Shown one piece after another: positions 15,563 through 24,541 of a stretch of 64,000 bases of DNA (its first letter is position 1; every line of letters begins with the position of its first letter). Both the position numbers and the translations under genes were made by a program. The notes below the pieces were generated by a model. The model was not told where the DNA came from. It saw only the letters and a program-made list of their open reading frames with translations, and searched no databases. The stretch comes from Methylobrevis albus. GTDB taxonomy: Bacteria > Pseudomonadota > Alphaproteobacteria > Rhizobiales > Pleomorphomonadaceae. Location: NCBI RefSeq assembly GCF_015904235.1, contig NZ_JADZLT010000043.1:62001-126000 (forward strand), read 5' to 3'.

Positions 15563-16738
15563 ATGGTCAAGAGATTCATCATTGCCGTCCTGCTCGTCGG
15601 CCTCGTGTGCGGCGGGCTCATCGGCTTCAACTTCTTCCGCGCGAAGATGATCGGCGACTTCTTCGCCGGCATGACGCCCCCCGCCGTCACCGTGTCGACC
15701 GTCGACATCACGCCCGTCACCTGGGAACCGGTGATCGAGGCGATCGGCACCGTCGTCGCCAACAACGGCGTCGACGTCGCGGTCGAGACCGGCGGCATCG
15801 TCAAGGAAATCCACTTCAAGGCCAACGACCGCATCGCGGCCGGCCAGGTGCTGGTCAAGCTCGACTCGGCGATCGAGGAGGCGAACCTGATCGCCGCCCG
15901 CGCCGCCGTCACCCGCGACCAGCAGGCGCTCGAGCGTTCGCGCCAGCTCGCCACGCGCGGTGTCAGCTCCGAGGCGGCGCTGCAGTCCGCCCAGGCCGCC
16001 CTCGACGCCTCGCGCTCGCAGCTCGAGAGCCTGCAGGCGACGCTCGACCAGAAGCAGATCGAGGCGCCGTTCGACGGCACCATCGGCATCGCGCGCATCG
16101 ACCTCGGCCAGTATGTCGCCGCCGGCACCGTCGTCGCGACGCTGCAGGACCTCGACACGATGAAGGTCGACTTCACCGTGCCCGAGCAGCGGCTGAACGA
16201 CATCCGCATCGGTCAGGCCGTGCGCTTCGGCCTCGTCGCCGACAAGATCGACTACCAGGGCGCGATCATCGGCATCGACCCGAAGATCGATTCCGCCTCC
16301 CGCCTCGTCTCCGTGCAGGCCCAGCTCGCCAATGTCCGCGGCGAACTGCGGCCGGGCCAGTTCATCATCGCCCGCGTCGTCCTGCCCGAGGAGGAGGGCG
16401 TCATCGCCCTGCCGCAGACCGCGCTGATCTCCAGCCTCTACGGCTCCTACGTCTACACCGTCGAGGAGCAGGCTCCGGATGCGGCCGCCGCGCCGACCGC
16501 CGGTGCCGGCGAGGCCGTCGCCGCAGATGCCGCACCGCAGGAGCCCAAGCTCGTGGCGCGCCAGGTCTTCGTCGAGGTCGGCCGCCGCAACGGTGCCGAG
16601 ATCGAGGTTACCGGCGGCCTTGCCGCCGGCGCCAAGGTCATCACCGCCGGCCAGAACCGGCTGTCGAACGGCAGCACGGTGAGCATCAACAATACGATCG
16701 ATCCGGCCAAGATCGCCGCGGGAGGCACGACGCCGTGA
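15563..16738 (+). CDS. RND efflux periplasmic adaptor (membrane fusion protein)
   Basis: A 391-residue adaptor of a tripartite RND efflux pump. A membrane-anchoring N-terminal helix ('FIIAVLLVGLVCGGLIGFNFF') is followed by a lipoyl half ('GGIVKEIHFKANDRIAAGQVLVKLD'), a coiled-coil hairpin rich in Arg/Gln/Ala (about residues 95-165), the second lipoyl half ('IEAPFDGTIGIARIDLGQYVAAGT') and beta-barrel and membrane-proximal domains. An Ala/Pro insertion lies near residue 310. GGAG lies nine bases before the ATG at 15563; earlier in-frame starts lack family sequence. The stop overlaps the GTG of the permease. No outer-membrane channel gene is present, so a TolC from elsewhere is presumably used. 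Confidence 0.93.
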   Translation: MVKRFIIAVLLVGLVCGGLIGFNFFRAKMIGDFFAGMTPPAVTVSTVDITPVTWEPVIEAIGTVVANNGVDVAVETGGIVKEIHFKANDRIAAGQVLVKLDSAIEEANLIAARAAVTRDQQALERSRQLATRGVSSEAALQSAQAALDASRSQLESLQATLDQKQIEAPFDGTIGIARIDLGQYVAAGTVVATLQDLDTMKVDFTVPEQRLNDIRIGQAVRFGLVADKIDYQGAIIGIDPKIDSASRLVSVQAQLANVRGELRPGQFIIARVVLPEEEGVIALPQTALISSLYGSYVYTVEEQAPDAAAAPTAGAGEAVAADAAPQEPKLVARQVFVEVGRRNGAEIEVTGGLAAGAKVITAGQNRLSNGSTVSINNTIDPAKIAAGGTTP

Positions 16739-19700
16739 ACTTCTCCGAACTCTTCATCCGCCGGCCGGTTCTCTCCACGGTCCTCAGCCTGATGATCCTG
16801 CTGCTCGGTCTGCAGGGCATCTTCAACATGTCGATCCGGCAGTATCCGGAAGTCGAAGAGACGGTGATCACCGTCACCACGACCTATCCGGGCGCCAGCT
16901 CGAACCTGATCCAGGGCTTCATCACCACGCCCATCGCCAAGGCGGTCGCCTCGGCCGAAGGCGTCGACTACATCACCTCGCAGAGCCGCCAGAGCGCATC
17001 GATCATCTCGGTGCACATGCGGCTGAACACCGATCCCGATTCCGCGCTGACCGAGGTCATCTCCAAGGTGCAGCAGGTCCGCGGCGAACTGCCGTCGGAA
17101 TCCGAGGATCCGGTGATCCAGAAGGGCACCGGCCAGCAGTTCGCGCTGATGTACCTGTCGCTGCAGAGCGACGTGATGACCGCGCAGCAGCTGACCGAGT
17201 TCATCACCCGCGTGGTGCAGCCGCGCTTCGCCACCGTTTCGGGCGTCGCCGACGCGCAGGTGCTCGGCGGGCAGGACTTCGCGATGCGGGTGTGGATCGA
17301 TCCGATCCGTCTCGCCTCGCGCGGCGCCACCGCGTCCGAGGTGTTCGCGGCGATCAGCAACTCGAACTTCCTCTCCGCGCCCGGCAAGACCAAGAACACC
17401 TTCGTCTCCTACGCGATCGAGACCGAGACGACGCTGCAGACGCCGGAGGCGTTCGGCGCGCTGCCGATCCGCTCCAACGGCGACGAGGTCGTGCGCCTGC
17501 GCGACGTCGCCAGTATCGAGCTCGCCTCGCAGTCGGACGAGGTCAAGGTCCGCTTCAACGGCAAGGAGGGCGTCTTCCTCGGCATCTTCGCCTCGCCGTC
17601 GGCCAACCCGCTCAACACCGCCGCCGCGGTGACGGCCGAGGTGCCGCTGATCCAGGCCGACATGCCGCAGGGCACGAACATCCAGATCGTCTACGATTCG
17701 ACCAAGTTCATCACGGCGTCGATCGAGGAAGTGTTCAAGACGATCGCCGAGGCGGTGGTGATCGTCATCGTGGTCATCCTCTTGTTCCTCGGCTCGTTCC
17801 GCTCGGTGATCATCCCGATCGTCACGATCCCGCTGTCGCTGATCGGCGTCTGCTTCATGCTCTACGCGCTGGGCTATTCGCTCAACACGTTGACGCTGCT
17901 CGCGATGGTGCTGGCGATCGGTCTCGTCGTCGACGACGCGATCGTGGTGGTGGAGAACATCCACCGCCATATCGAGGAGGGCAAGACGCCGCTCACCGCG
18001 TCGATCATCGGCATGCGCGAGATCTTCAGCCCGGTGGTGGCGATGACCATCACCCTCGCCGCGGTCTATGTGCCGATCGCCTTCACCGGCGGCCTCACCG
18101 GCTCGCTGTTCCGCGAGTTCGCCGTCGCCCTCGCCGGCTCGGTGATCATCTCGGGCATCGTCGCCGTGACGCTGTCGCCGATGATGGCCGCAAGGTTGCT
18201 CCGCCACGGCAGCAGCCCGATCCAGGCCCGCATCGACCGTACCTTCGACGGCCTCGCCAACTGGTACGGCCGCCGCCTCACCGGCTCGCTCGACTATCGC
18301 CCGGTGACGCTGTTCGTCGTCGTCGCGCTGCTCGCCACCACCGGCTTCCTGTTCCTCAACACCACCTCGGAACTCGCCCCCGAGGAGGACCAGGGCTTCA
18401 TGTTCGGCGTCGTCCAGGGGCCGCAGTACGCGACCTCCGACTACACGTCGCTCTATGTCGACCAGATCCAGGGACCGCTGGTCGAGGACATCGAGGAGAT
18501 CGAGGCGCGCTTCTCGATCACCGGTGCCGACGCCGGCAACCAGGGCTTCGCCGGCTTCGGCCTCAAGGAATGGTCGGAGCGCGAGCGCAGCCAGGCCGAG
18601 GTGATGCAGGAGATCCAGGGGCGGCTGACCCAGTCGGCCGGCCTGCAGGCCTTCGTCTTCGCTCCGCCGACGCTGCCGGGCTCCGGCGGCGGCCTGCCGA
18701 TCCAGTATGTGATCCAGTCGACCAACGACGCCGAGCGCGTCTACGAGATCAGCGAAGAGATCAAGAACAAGGCCCAGGCGTCGGGCAAGTTTATCATCGT
18801 GCAGAACTCGCTGTCGTTCGAGGCGCCGAAGGTGCGCGTCATCATCGACCGTGACCGCGCCGCCTCGCTCGGCGTCGCGGTGAGCGAAATCGGCACGACG
18901 CTGAACCTGCTCGTCGGTGGCAACTCGATCGCGAAGTTCGACCGCGATTCGCGCTCCTACGACATCATCACCCAGGTGGCGCAGGAGCATCGCCAGAACC
19001 CCGAGAATCTCGGCGACTTCTTCGTCCGCAGCCAGTCGGGCGCGATGGTGCCGCTGTCCTCGGTGGTGCGGATCGAGACGGTGGCTTCCGCTCCGGCGGT
19101 GGAGCAGTTCAACCAGCTCAACTCCGCCACCATCTCGGCGCTGCCGCTGCCGACGGTCTCGACCGGCGACGGCCTCGCCGAACTGCAGCGGATCGGCCAG
19201 GAGACGATGCCGTCCGGCTACTTCGTCGAGTACGCCGGCCAGTCGCGCCTCGAGGTCGAGGCCGGCAACACGCTGCTGATCGCCTTCGCGCTCGCCATCG
19301 TGGTGATCTACCTCGTGCTCGCGGCACAGTTCGAAAGCTTCCGCGACCCGCTGATCATCCTGATGAGCGTGCCGCTGTCGATCTTCGGCGCGATCATCTT
19401 CCTGAACATCGGGCTCGGGACCCTGAACATCTACACGCAGGTCGGCCTGATCACCCTCGTCGGCCTGATCACCAAGCACGGCATCCTGATGGTGGAGTTC
19501 GCCAATCAGCTGCGCGAGGAGCGGCATCTCTCCAAGCACGACGCGATCATCGAATCGGCCAAGGTGCGCCTGCGCCCGATCCTGATGACCACCGCGGCGA
19601 TGGTGGTGGGCATGGTGCCGCTGATCATGGCCGAGGGCGCCGGCGCCGCCGCGCGCTACTCGATCGGCCTCGTCATCGCGACCGGCATGTCGATCGGCAC

Positions 19701-19815
19701 CGTGTTCACGCTGTTTGTGGTGCCGATGTTCTACAGCTTCCTCGCCCACGACGCGCGCCATGCGCCGGAGGAAGACGACGAGACCCGGCACGTCGTGGCG
19801 CAGCCGGCGGAGTGA
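16735..19815 (+). CDS. RND efflux permease, HAE1-like
   Basis: A 1026-residue inner-membrane proton-driven transporter. It begins 'NFSELFIRRPVLSTVLSLMILLLG', typical of the first helix. It has the two-fold repeat of a transmembrane bundle plus a large periplasmic loop (about residues 30-335 and 560-860). 'AIGLVVDDAIVVVENIHRH' near residue 400 is TM4 with the paired aspartates of the proton relay. It ends in a short acidic cytoplasmic tail. The start is a GTG at 16735 with GGAGG nine bases upstream, overlapping the adaptor stop, so translation is coupled. Substrate range cannot be deduced. A terminator follows at 19835. Confidence 0.95.
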   Translation: MNFSELFIRRPVLSTVLSLMILLLGLQGIFNMSIRQYPEVEETVITVTTTYPGASSNLIQGFITTPIAKAVASAEGVDYITSQSRQSASIISVHMRLNTDPDSALTEVISKVQQVRGELPSESEDPVIQKGTGQQFALMYLSLQSDVMTAQQLTEFITRVVQPRFATVSGVADAQVLGGQDFAMRVWIDPIRLASRGATASEVFAAISNSNFLSAPGKTKNTFVSYAIETETTLQTPEAFGALPIRSNGDEVVRLRDVASIELASQSDEVKVRFNGKEGVFLGIFASPSANPLNTAAAVTAEVPLIQADMPQGTNIQIVYDSTKFITASIEEVFKTIAEAVVIVIVVILLFLGSFRSVIIPIVTIPLSLIGVCFMLYALGYSLNTLTLLAMVLAIGLVVDDAIVVVENIHRHIEEGKTPLTASIIGMREIFSPVVAMTITLAAVYVPIAFTGGLTGSLFREFAVALAGSVIISGIVAVTLSPMMAARLLRHGSSPIQARIDRTFDGLANWYGRRLTGSLDYRPVTLFVVVALLATTGFLFLNTTSELAPEEDQGFMFGVVQGPQYATSDYTSLYVDQIQGPLVEDIEEIEARFSITGADAGNQGFAGFGLKEWSERERSQAEVMQEIQGRLTQSAGLQAFVFAPPTLPGSGGGLPIQYVIQSTNDAERVYEISEEIKNKAQASGKFIIVQNSLSFEAPKVRVIIDRDRAASLGVAVSEIGTTLNLLVGGNSIAKFDRDSRSYDIITQVAQEHRQNPENLGDFFVRSQSGAMVPLSSVVRIETVASAPAVEQFNQLNSATISALPLPTVSTGDGLAELQRIGQETMPSGYFVEYAGQSRLEVEAGNTLLIAFALAIVVIYLVLAAQFESFRDPLIILMSVPLSIFGAIIFLNIGLGTLNIYTQVGLITLVGLITKHGILMVEFANQLREERHLSKHDAIIESAKVRLRPILMTTAAMVVGMVPLIMAEGAGAAARYSIGLVIATGMSIGTVFTLFVVPMFYSFLAHDARHAPEEDDETRHVVAQPAE

Positions 19816-19834
19816 CCGGCGGCTGTCGGAACTG

Positions 19835-19869
19835 AAAAAGGCGGCGCCGGTGATCAGCGCCGCCTTTTT
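19835..19869 (+). terminator. terminator of the RND efflux operon
   Basis: AAAAAGGCGGCGC and GCGCCGCCTTTTT form a perfect 13-bp stem with a 9-base loop, ending in a T run, 19 bases after the permease stop. Confidence 0.9.
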
Positions 19870-19903
19870 GTTGGATGCGGCGCCTCGTCGTTGGGAGAGA
19901 CAG

Positions 19904-20064
19904 CCCCCTCATCCGGCCTTCGGCCACCTTCTCCCGCGAGGGGAGAAGGGGAAGGAGGAGAGGCCTCGGATCCTGATCAGATCAGCGCGGCGGTTTTGGC
20001 GAGGCATTTGCCGAATTCCCTTCTCCCCTCGCGGGAGAAGGTGCCCGAAGGGCGGATGAGGGGG
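19904..20064. repeat. intergenic inverted-repeat element, family 1
   Basis: Two inverted arms of about 45 bases face each other: 'CCCCCTCATCCGGCCTTCGG' followed by 'CACCTTCTCCCGCGAGGGGA' on the left, and the reverse complement with a few changes ending at 20064. The ~70-base centre is unrelated to the arms. It sits between the convergent efflux and response-regulator genes. Such elements are common in intergenic DNA of this bacterial group, and none encodes a protein. This is the only copy of the family in the window. Confidence 0.75.
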
Positions 20065-20084
20065 CCTTGCGGCGCCTCCCCCCG

Positions 20085-20750
20085 CTACTCCACCTCTCCC
20101 AGTGCCTGCCACTGCCCGCTCTCGATCTTCGCCGCGGCGATCACCGCCTGGGTGCGGCTGTCGACGTCGAGCTTCTGCAGGATGGCGGAGACGTGCGCCT
20201 TGACGGTCGCCTCGGAGACGTTGAGCTCGTAGGCGATCTGCTTGTTGAGCAGGCCGCCCGACAGCATCATCAGCACGCGCACCTGCTGCGGCGTCAGGGT
20301 CGCGAGGCGTTCGGCGAGCTTGGAGTTCTCGTCGCGCAGCGTCACGTCGATGTCGGGCGGCGTCCAGGTGCCGCCTTCGAGCACTTTCGCGATCGCCTCG
20401 CGGATCACCTCGCTGCCGCGGGACTTCGGGATGAAGCCCGAGGCGCCGATCTCCATGGCGCGGCGGATCGCGACGCGGTCCTCGTTGGCGGAGACGATCA
20501 TCACCGGCACGGCGGGAAACTGCGCCCGGAGGTAGAGCAGGCCGGAAAAGCCGCGCACGCCCGGCATGGCGAGGTCGAGCAGCACGAGGTCGACATCGTC
20601 CTCGCGCCCGAGCAGGTCGGAAAGTTCGTCGATCGTTCCCGCCTCCAGGATCGCTACGCCCGCGAACATGCCCTCGAGCGCCTGCCGGAGCGCCCCGCGA
20701 AACAGTGGATGGTCGTCCGCAATCAGGAAGCGGTAGCCGGTGTCGCTCAA
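20085..20750 (-). CDS. NarL/FixJ (LuxR-type) two-component response regulator
   Basis: A 221-residue response regulator. The receiver domain spans residues ~8-125, with acidic Asp12/Asp13, the phospho-acceptor Asp59 in 'LVLLDLAMPG', and a lysine in 'GFIPKSRG'. A LuxR-type helix-turn-helix covers ~150-210 ('LTPQQVRVLMMLSGGLLNKQIAYELNVSEATVKAHVSAIL'). The most likely start is TTG at 20750, five bases after a run of six G; no ATG fits upstream of the receiver. No histidine kinase is adjacent, so it is an orphan regulator here and its signal is unknown. Confidence 0.9.
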   Translation of the reverse strand: MSDTGYRFLIADDHPLFRGALRQALEGMFAGVAILEAGTIDELSDLLGREDDVDLVLLDLAMPGVRGFSGLLYLRAQFPAVPVMIVSANEDRVAIRRAMEIGASGFIPKSRGSEVIREAIAKVLEGGTWTPPDIDVTLRDENSKLAERLATLTPQQVRVLMMLSGGLLNKQIAYELNVSEATVKAHVSAILQKLDVDSRTQAVIAAAKIESGQWQALGEVE

Positions 20751-20950
20751 GGTATCCCCCCACCCCGTCCGGTTGCGTGGCCGCAACCTTGTCCTTTGCC
20801 GGCGATTATCCGGAAGCGGCCGCGCCGGCGCAAGCGCGCAGCGCAGGCGCGCCCATCGGATGCGCCGATTGGACGATAGACGAGACGCGGCATCGGGTCG
20901 CGCGGTGATGCTGGCCGCGGCAATTCGCCCGCGGGCGTCGGCGGGGAGCC

Positions 20951-21256
20951 TCAGCCGCGGATCCGCCGCGCCAGCAGTGGCAGCCGCCAGGCGAGCCAGA
21001 CGAGCGAGACGAGGTTGCCGAGCACGAAGGTCGCCACGACCAGGCCGATGGCGAGACCCCGGTTCGGCTCGAACAGCACGAGCAGCACCGCGAAGACGAC
21101 GAAGCCGAGATAGAGGTCGAGCAGCCCGACGAAGCCCCACGGATTGGCCGCGACCTCGGCAAAGCTCGCGAAGAAGGCGGCCGCGCCGAACGCCTGGATG
21201 ATGGCGACGAGCAGCCCGGCGGAGAGGAGGACGAGGAGGACGCGCAGGAGGGTCAT
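20951..21256 (-). CDS. small integral membrane protein (DUF1475-like)
   Basis: A 101-residue protein with three predicted membrane helices: residues ~4-32, ~43-63 and ~70-92. The central 'NPWGFVGLLDLYLGFVVFAVLLVLFE' followed by 'VLGNLVSLVWLAWRLPLL' resembles DUF1475 proteins, which have a conserved Asp-x-Tyr-x-Gly-Phe in the second helix. No function is known. The ATG at 21256 has GGA seven bases upstream. It is divergent from the hydrolase at 21449 and 200 bases upstream of the response-regulator gene on the same strand. Confidence 0.7.
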   Translation of the reverse strand: MTLLRVLLVLLSAGLLVAIIQAFGAAAFFASFAEVAANPWGFVGLLDLYLGFVVFAVLLVLFEPNRGLAIGLVVATFVLGNLVSLVWLAWRLPLLARRIRG

Positions 21257-21448
21257 ACAGGATTCCGATCGGGTCGCGGCCGGGCTCGTCGCGGCGCCGG
21301 CCGTCAGGGTCGGGAATGATACGCGCCGGCAGGGGGATCGGTTCCGCCCTCAGGTCGAGCCGCGCGGGTCTCGGGTGCTCGGTGCTCTGGCCAGCGGGCG
21401 GCATGGGGCTTAAGAAACCGGGTCAGGACCTTCGACGCCGGAGACGCG

Positions 21449-22408
21449 ATGATCACGCTCGACCCCGCCCTGTTCGCCGCCGAGGCCGTGCCGGAGGAGA
21501 CGGCCGCCCTCAACGCGCGGATCACCGCCGCGCTCGCCGCCGGCGCCGACAAGTGGTCGTTCCCGCCGGCCTATGTTCGCGCGGTGCGTGCCGCCGGCAA
21601 GGGGCCGTTTCCGCTGCAGCCGCCGGATCCGCGCGCGACCACCGAGGTGATCGAGGGCCCGCATGGCGCCATCCCGCTGCGGATCTTCACGCCGACGGCG
21701 CCGGCAACGGGCGTCTACCTCCACATCCACGGCGGCGGCTGGGTGCTCGGCGCGGCCGACCAGCAGGACGGGCTGCTCGGGGCGATCGTCGACGGGTCGG
21801 GCTATGCGGTGGTGTCGGTCGACTACCGCCTCGCCCCGGAACACCCCTATCCTCAGGGACCGGACGACTGCGAGGCCGCCGCGCTGTGGCTGCTCGGCGC
21901 GGCGAAGTCGCGCTTCGGCACCGAACGCCTGGCGATCGGCGGCGAAAGCGCCGGCGCGAACCTCGCCGCCGTCACTTTGCTCCGGCTGCGCGATCGCCAG
22001 GGCCTCACCTGCGCGGGCTTTGCCGGCGCCAATCTCGTCGCCGGCTGCTTCGACCTCACACTGACGCCGAGCGCCCGCCGCTATGGCGAGACGCCGCTGG
22101 TGCTGACCACCCGCGACATCCGCCTGTTCGCGCGGCTCTATCTCGCCGAGGGCGACGACCCGGCCGATCCCGACGTCTCGCCGCTGCACGCCGACCTCGC
22201 CGGCCTGCCGCCGGCGCTGTTCACGGTCGGCACTGCCGACGCGCTGCTCGACGACAGCCTGTTCATGGCGGCGCGCTGGGCCGCCGCCGGCAACCCGGCC
22301 GATCTCGACCTCGTTCCCGGCGGCGCGCACGTCTTCCAGATGTTCGACAGCGCCGCCACCACGGCGAGCCTTGCCCGGATGACGGCGTTCCTGCGCGATC
22401 TCGCCTGA
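21449..22408 (+). CDS. alpha/beta hydrolase, hormone-sensitive lipase family
   Basis: A 319-residue esterase/lipase-like enzyme. The HGGGW oxyanion motif is at residues 94-98 and the nucleophile Ser167 is in GESAG, the arrangement of family IV (HSL-like) bacterial esterases. 'DALLDD' and 'GGAHVF' near the C-terminus offer the catalytic Asp and His. 'VDYRLAPEHPYP' is also diagnostic. There is no signal peptide, so it is probably cytoplasmic and acts on small esters or lactones. GGAG lies six bases before the ATG. It is convergent with the next hydrolase, with only 10 bases between stops. Confidence 0.9.
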   Translation: MITLDPALFAAEAVPEETAALNARITAALAAGADKWSFPPAYVRAVRAAGKGPFPLQPPDPRATTEVIEGPHGAIPLRIFTPTAPATGVYLHIHGGGWVLGAADQQDGLLGAIVDGSGYAVVSVDYRLAPEHPYPQGPDDCEAAALWLLGAAKSRFGTERLAIGGESAGANLAAVTLLRLRDRQGLTCAGFAGANLVAGCFDLTLTPSARRYGETPLVLTTRDIRLFARLYLAEGDDPADPDVSPLHADLAGLPPALFTVGTADALLDDSLFMAARWAAAGNPADLDLVPGGAHVFQMFDSAATTASLARMTAFLRDLA

Positions 22409-22418
22409 GGCGCGGCGG

Positions 22419-23243
22419 TCAGCCGCGCAGCAGGAAGTCGAGCAGGTCTTCGGTCAGCCGGTCCTTGTGGGTGACGAGCAGGCCGTGCGGCGCGTCCTCG
22501 TACTCGATCAGCGACGCGCCCGCGATCGTCTTCGCCGCAACCCGCGCCGTGGCGTCGATCGGCACCGTCTTGTCGGCGGTGCCGTGCACGATCAGCGTCG
22601 GCACGCGGAAGGCGCCGAGATCGGGGCGGAAGTCGGTGGTGGCGAAGGCTTCGGCGCAGGCGAGGGTCGGCTTCAGGCCGGCCGCCATCGCGACGCTGCG
22701 CGACCACTCGAGCACCTCGTTGCTGACCGGCTGGCCGAAGAAGCCGACACCGTAGAAATCCTTGAAAAAGTCGGTGAAGAAGCTCGCCCGGTCCGCCTTC
22801 ATGCCGGCCGTCATCTCGTCGAACACCGACTGCGGCACGCCGTTCGGATTGTCGCCGGTCTGCAGCATGTAGGGCACCACCGACGAAATCAGCGCGGCCT
22901 GCCGGACCCCGGCGCCGCCATGGCGCGACATGTAGCGCGCGACTTCGCCGCCGCCCATCGAGAAGCCGACGATCGCCGCGTCCGCAGCGCCCGTCTCGGC
23001 GATCACGTCGGCGAGGTCGTCGGCGAGGGTGTCGTAGTCGTAGCCGGTCCACGGCTGGTCGGAGTGGCCGAAGCCGCGGCGGTCATAGGCGATCGCGCGG
23101 AGGCCCGCGTCGGCGAGCGCGAGGGCGTGGTCGTCCCAGCTGTCGGCGGAGAGCGGCCAGCCGTGCATCAGGATCACCGGACGTCCGCTGCCCCAATCCT
23201 TGACGCGCAGCTTCGTCCCGTCGCGGGTGGTAATCCAGGCCAT
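22419..23243 (-). CDS. alpha/beta hydrolase, non-heme chloroperoxidase-like
   Basis: A 274-residue alpha/beta hydrolase of the cofactor-free haloperoxidase type. The oxyanion motif 'LMHGWPLSADSW' is near residues 25-36, 'YDRRGFGHSDQPW' follows, the nucleophile Ser95 is in GFSMGGGE, an Asp lies in 'HGTADKTVP', and a His in 'DAPHGLLVTH'. In vivo such enzymes are usually esterases or perhydrolases rather than true chloroperoxidases. The ATG at 23243 follows GGAAGGA by about six bases. Upstream on the same strand, after 127 bases, is the proline-rich exported protein gene. Confidence 0.9.
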   Translation of the reverse strand: MAWITTRDGTKLRVKDWGSGRPVILMHGWPLSADSWDDHALALADAGLRAIAYDRRGFGHSDQPWTGYDYDTLADDLADVIAETGAADAAIVGFSMGGGEVARYMSRHGGAGVRQAALISSVVPYMLQTGDNPNGVPQSVFDEMTAGMKADRASFFTDFFKDFYGVGFFGQPVSNEVLEWSRSVAMAAGLKPTLACAEAFATTDFRPDLGAFRVPTLIVHGTADKTVPIDATARVAAKTIAGASLIEYEDAPHGLLVTHKDRLTEDLLDFLLRG

Positions 23244-23370
23244 GGTCTGTCCTTCCAATCGATTGTGCCGACGGCGAGCCGTCGTCCGCTTGCAAAACCG
23301 ATGGGCCGAGACATTCGTTCCGCAGGCGCGAAGGAAACGCGGAGGCAGCGGGCGGCGGCAGGGCCGGGCG

Positions 23371-24525
23371 TCACTCGAACAGGGCGCGCCTGAGGTCGTC
23401 GACAAGGCGGGAAACCCCGTCCAGCGCCTCGCCGGCAAAGCGCTGCACCCGCTCGGTGAAGGCCGGTTCCTCGGCCGGCGTGCCGGGCGCCTCGGGCGCC
23501 TCGGGCGTCTCGGGCGTTCCCGCGGGCGCATCGACCGGCGGCGCATCGACCGGCGGCGCCGGTTCCGTCGGCTCCGCGGCCGCCTCGGGGGGAGGCGGTT
23601 CGGCCGGGGAAGCGGGCTCCGGCGCAGGCGGGCTCGGTGCGGGGGGCGGCTGCGGGGCGACGGCCGGCGGCGGGGGGACGGGCGGTGCCGGGGCAGCCGG
23701 TGGCGTGGGCGCGGGCGCGGGCGGCGCGGCGCGGGCGGCGGCGAGTTCGGCCTCGAGCTCGGCGACGCGCGCCTCGAGCCGGGCGACGTCTTCGCCGAGC
23801 GCGACGATCTCCGCCTCCATCGCCGCGCGCTCGTCCGGCAGTAGCCGGCAGCGCCAGCCGTCGTCGCCCTTCTCGCACAGCGACACGTCGCCGGTGACCC
23901 GGTCGAGCTTCAGATACTGGCCATCGGCGAGCCGCAGGCTGAAGTTGCCGCCCGGATCGACCGGTGCCGGGGACGGCGCGGGGACCGGCGGCGGCGCGGG
24001 CTCGGCGGGTGCCGGTTCGGGCGGCTCGTCCTCCGGCGGCGGCGCTTCCGGCATCGGCGCGGGCTCGGCCGGCGCCAGTTCCGACGGCGCGTCCTCCGGC
24101 GGGGGCAAAGGCTGCGACGGGGCGTCTTCCGGCTGCGGCGCGGCTTCCGGCAATTCGGTGGCCGCTGGCGGGACTTCCGGCGAGGTTTCCGGCTCCGGCT
24201 CCGGCGTCGGCGCGTCGGGCAGCGGCACAGGGGAGGGCGCCGGCGCGGGAGCGATCTCCGGGGGCGCGTCCGGCACCGGCGCGTCCGGCACGGGCGCCTG
24301 CACCTGCGCCTCGCCGTCAGTGGCAGGTGGCTCGGCCGCGCTCGGCGATCCCGCGTCTCGCGGCGCCGGGCTCGGCAGCGTCGGCCCCGGCAGCGTGGGG
24401 AACGGCGCGGCGCCGGCGTGCAGCGTCGGCAATCCGCGCGAGAACGGCGGCGACAGGTCGGCGGCCGTCGCGGTACCGGCCGCGACGAAGCCTCCGCACA
24501 CAATCAGCAGCCGCCCGAGCTTCAC
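23371..24525 (-). CDS. proline/alanine-rich exported protein with coiled coil, unknown function
   Basis: A 384-residue protein. A signal peptide ('KLGRLLIVCGGFVAAGTATA') is followed by about 165 residues of Pro/Ala/Glu low complexity. A compact central domain at roughly 195-270 contains 'FSLRLADGQYLKLDRVTGDV' and two cysteines ('SLCEKGDDGWRCRLLPDE') that could form a disulfide, then a short coiled coil ('LEARVAELEAELAAARA'). A second Pro-rich stretch of ~90 residues follows and an amphipathic helix closes the protein. Proline-rich stretches flanking a small domain suggest an envelope-spanning spacer. The start is GTG at 24525, eight or nine bases after GGAGG; an ATG inside that site runs into a stop. 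It begins 16 bases after the fadJ-like gene. Confidence 0.75.
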   Translation of the reverse strand: MKLGRLLIVCGGFVAAGTATAADLSPPFSRGLPTLHAGAAPFPTLPGPTLPSPAPRDAGSPSAAEPPATDGEAQVQAPVPDAPVPDAPPEIAPAPAPSPVPLPDAPTPEPEPETSPEVPPAATELPEAAPQPEDAPSQPLPPPEDAPSELAPAEPAPMPEAPPPEDEPPEPAPAEPAPPPVPAPSPAPVDPGGNFSLRLADGQYLKLDRVTGDVSLCEKGDDGWRCRLLPDERAAMEAEIVALGEDVARLEARVAELEAELAAARAAPPAPAPTPPAAPAPPVPPPPAVAPQPPPAPSPPAPEPASPAEPPPPEAAAEPTEPAPPVDAPPVDAPAGTPETPEAPEAPGTPAEEPAFTERVQRFAGEALDGVSRLVDDLRRALFE

Positions 24526-24541
24526 CCGGCCATCCTCCCCG

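Noticed and set aside
16453-19791. An 1112-codon open frame antisense to the RND permease
   Set aside because: His/Arg/Asp/Glu-rich translation without motifs. The plus-strand permease is unmistakable.
19904-20064. Reading the long inverted repeat as a rho-independent terminator
   Set aside because: The arms are ~45 bases with a ~70-base centre and no T tract, and the efflux operon already has a standard terminator at 19835.
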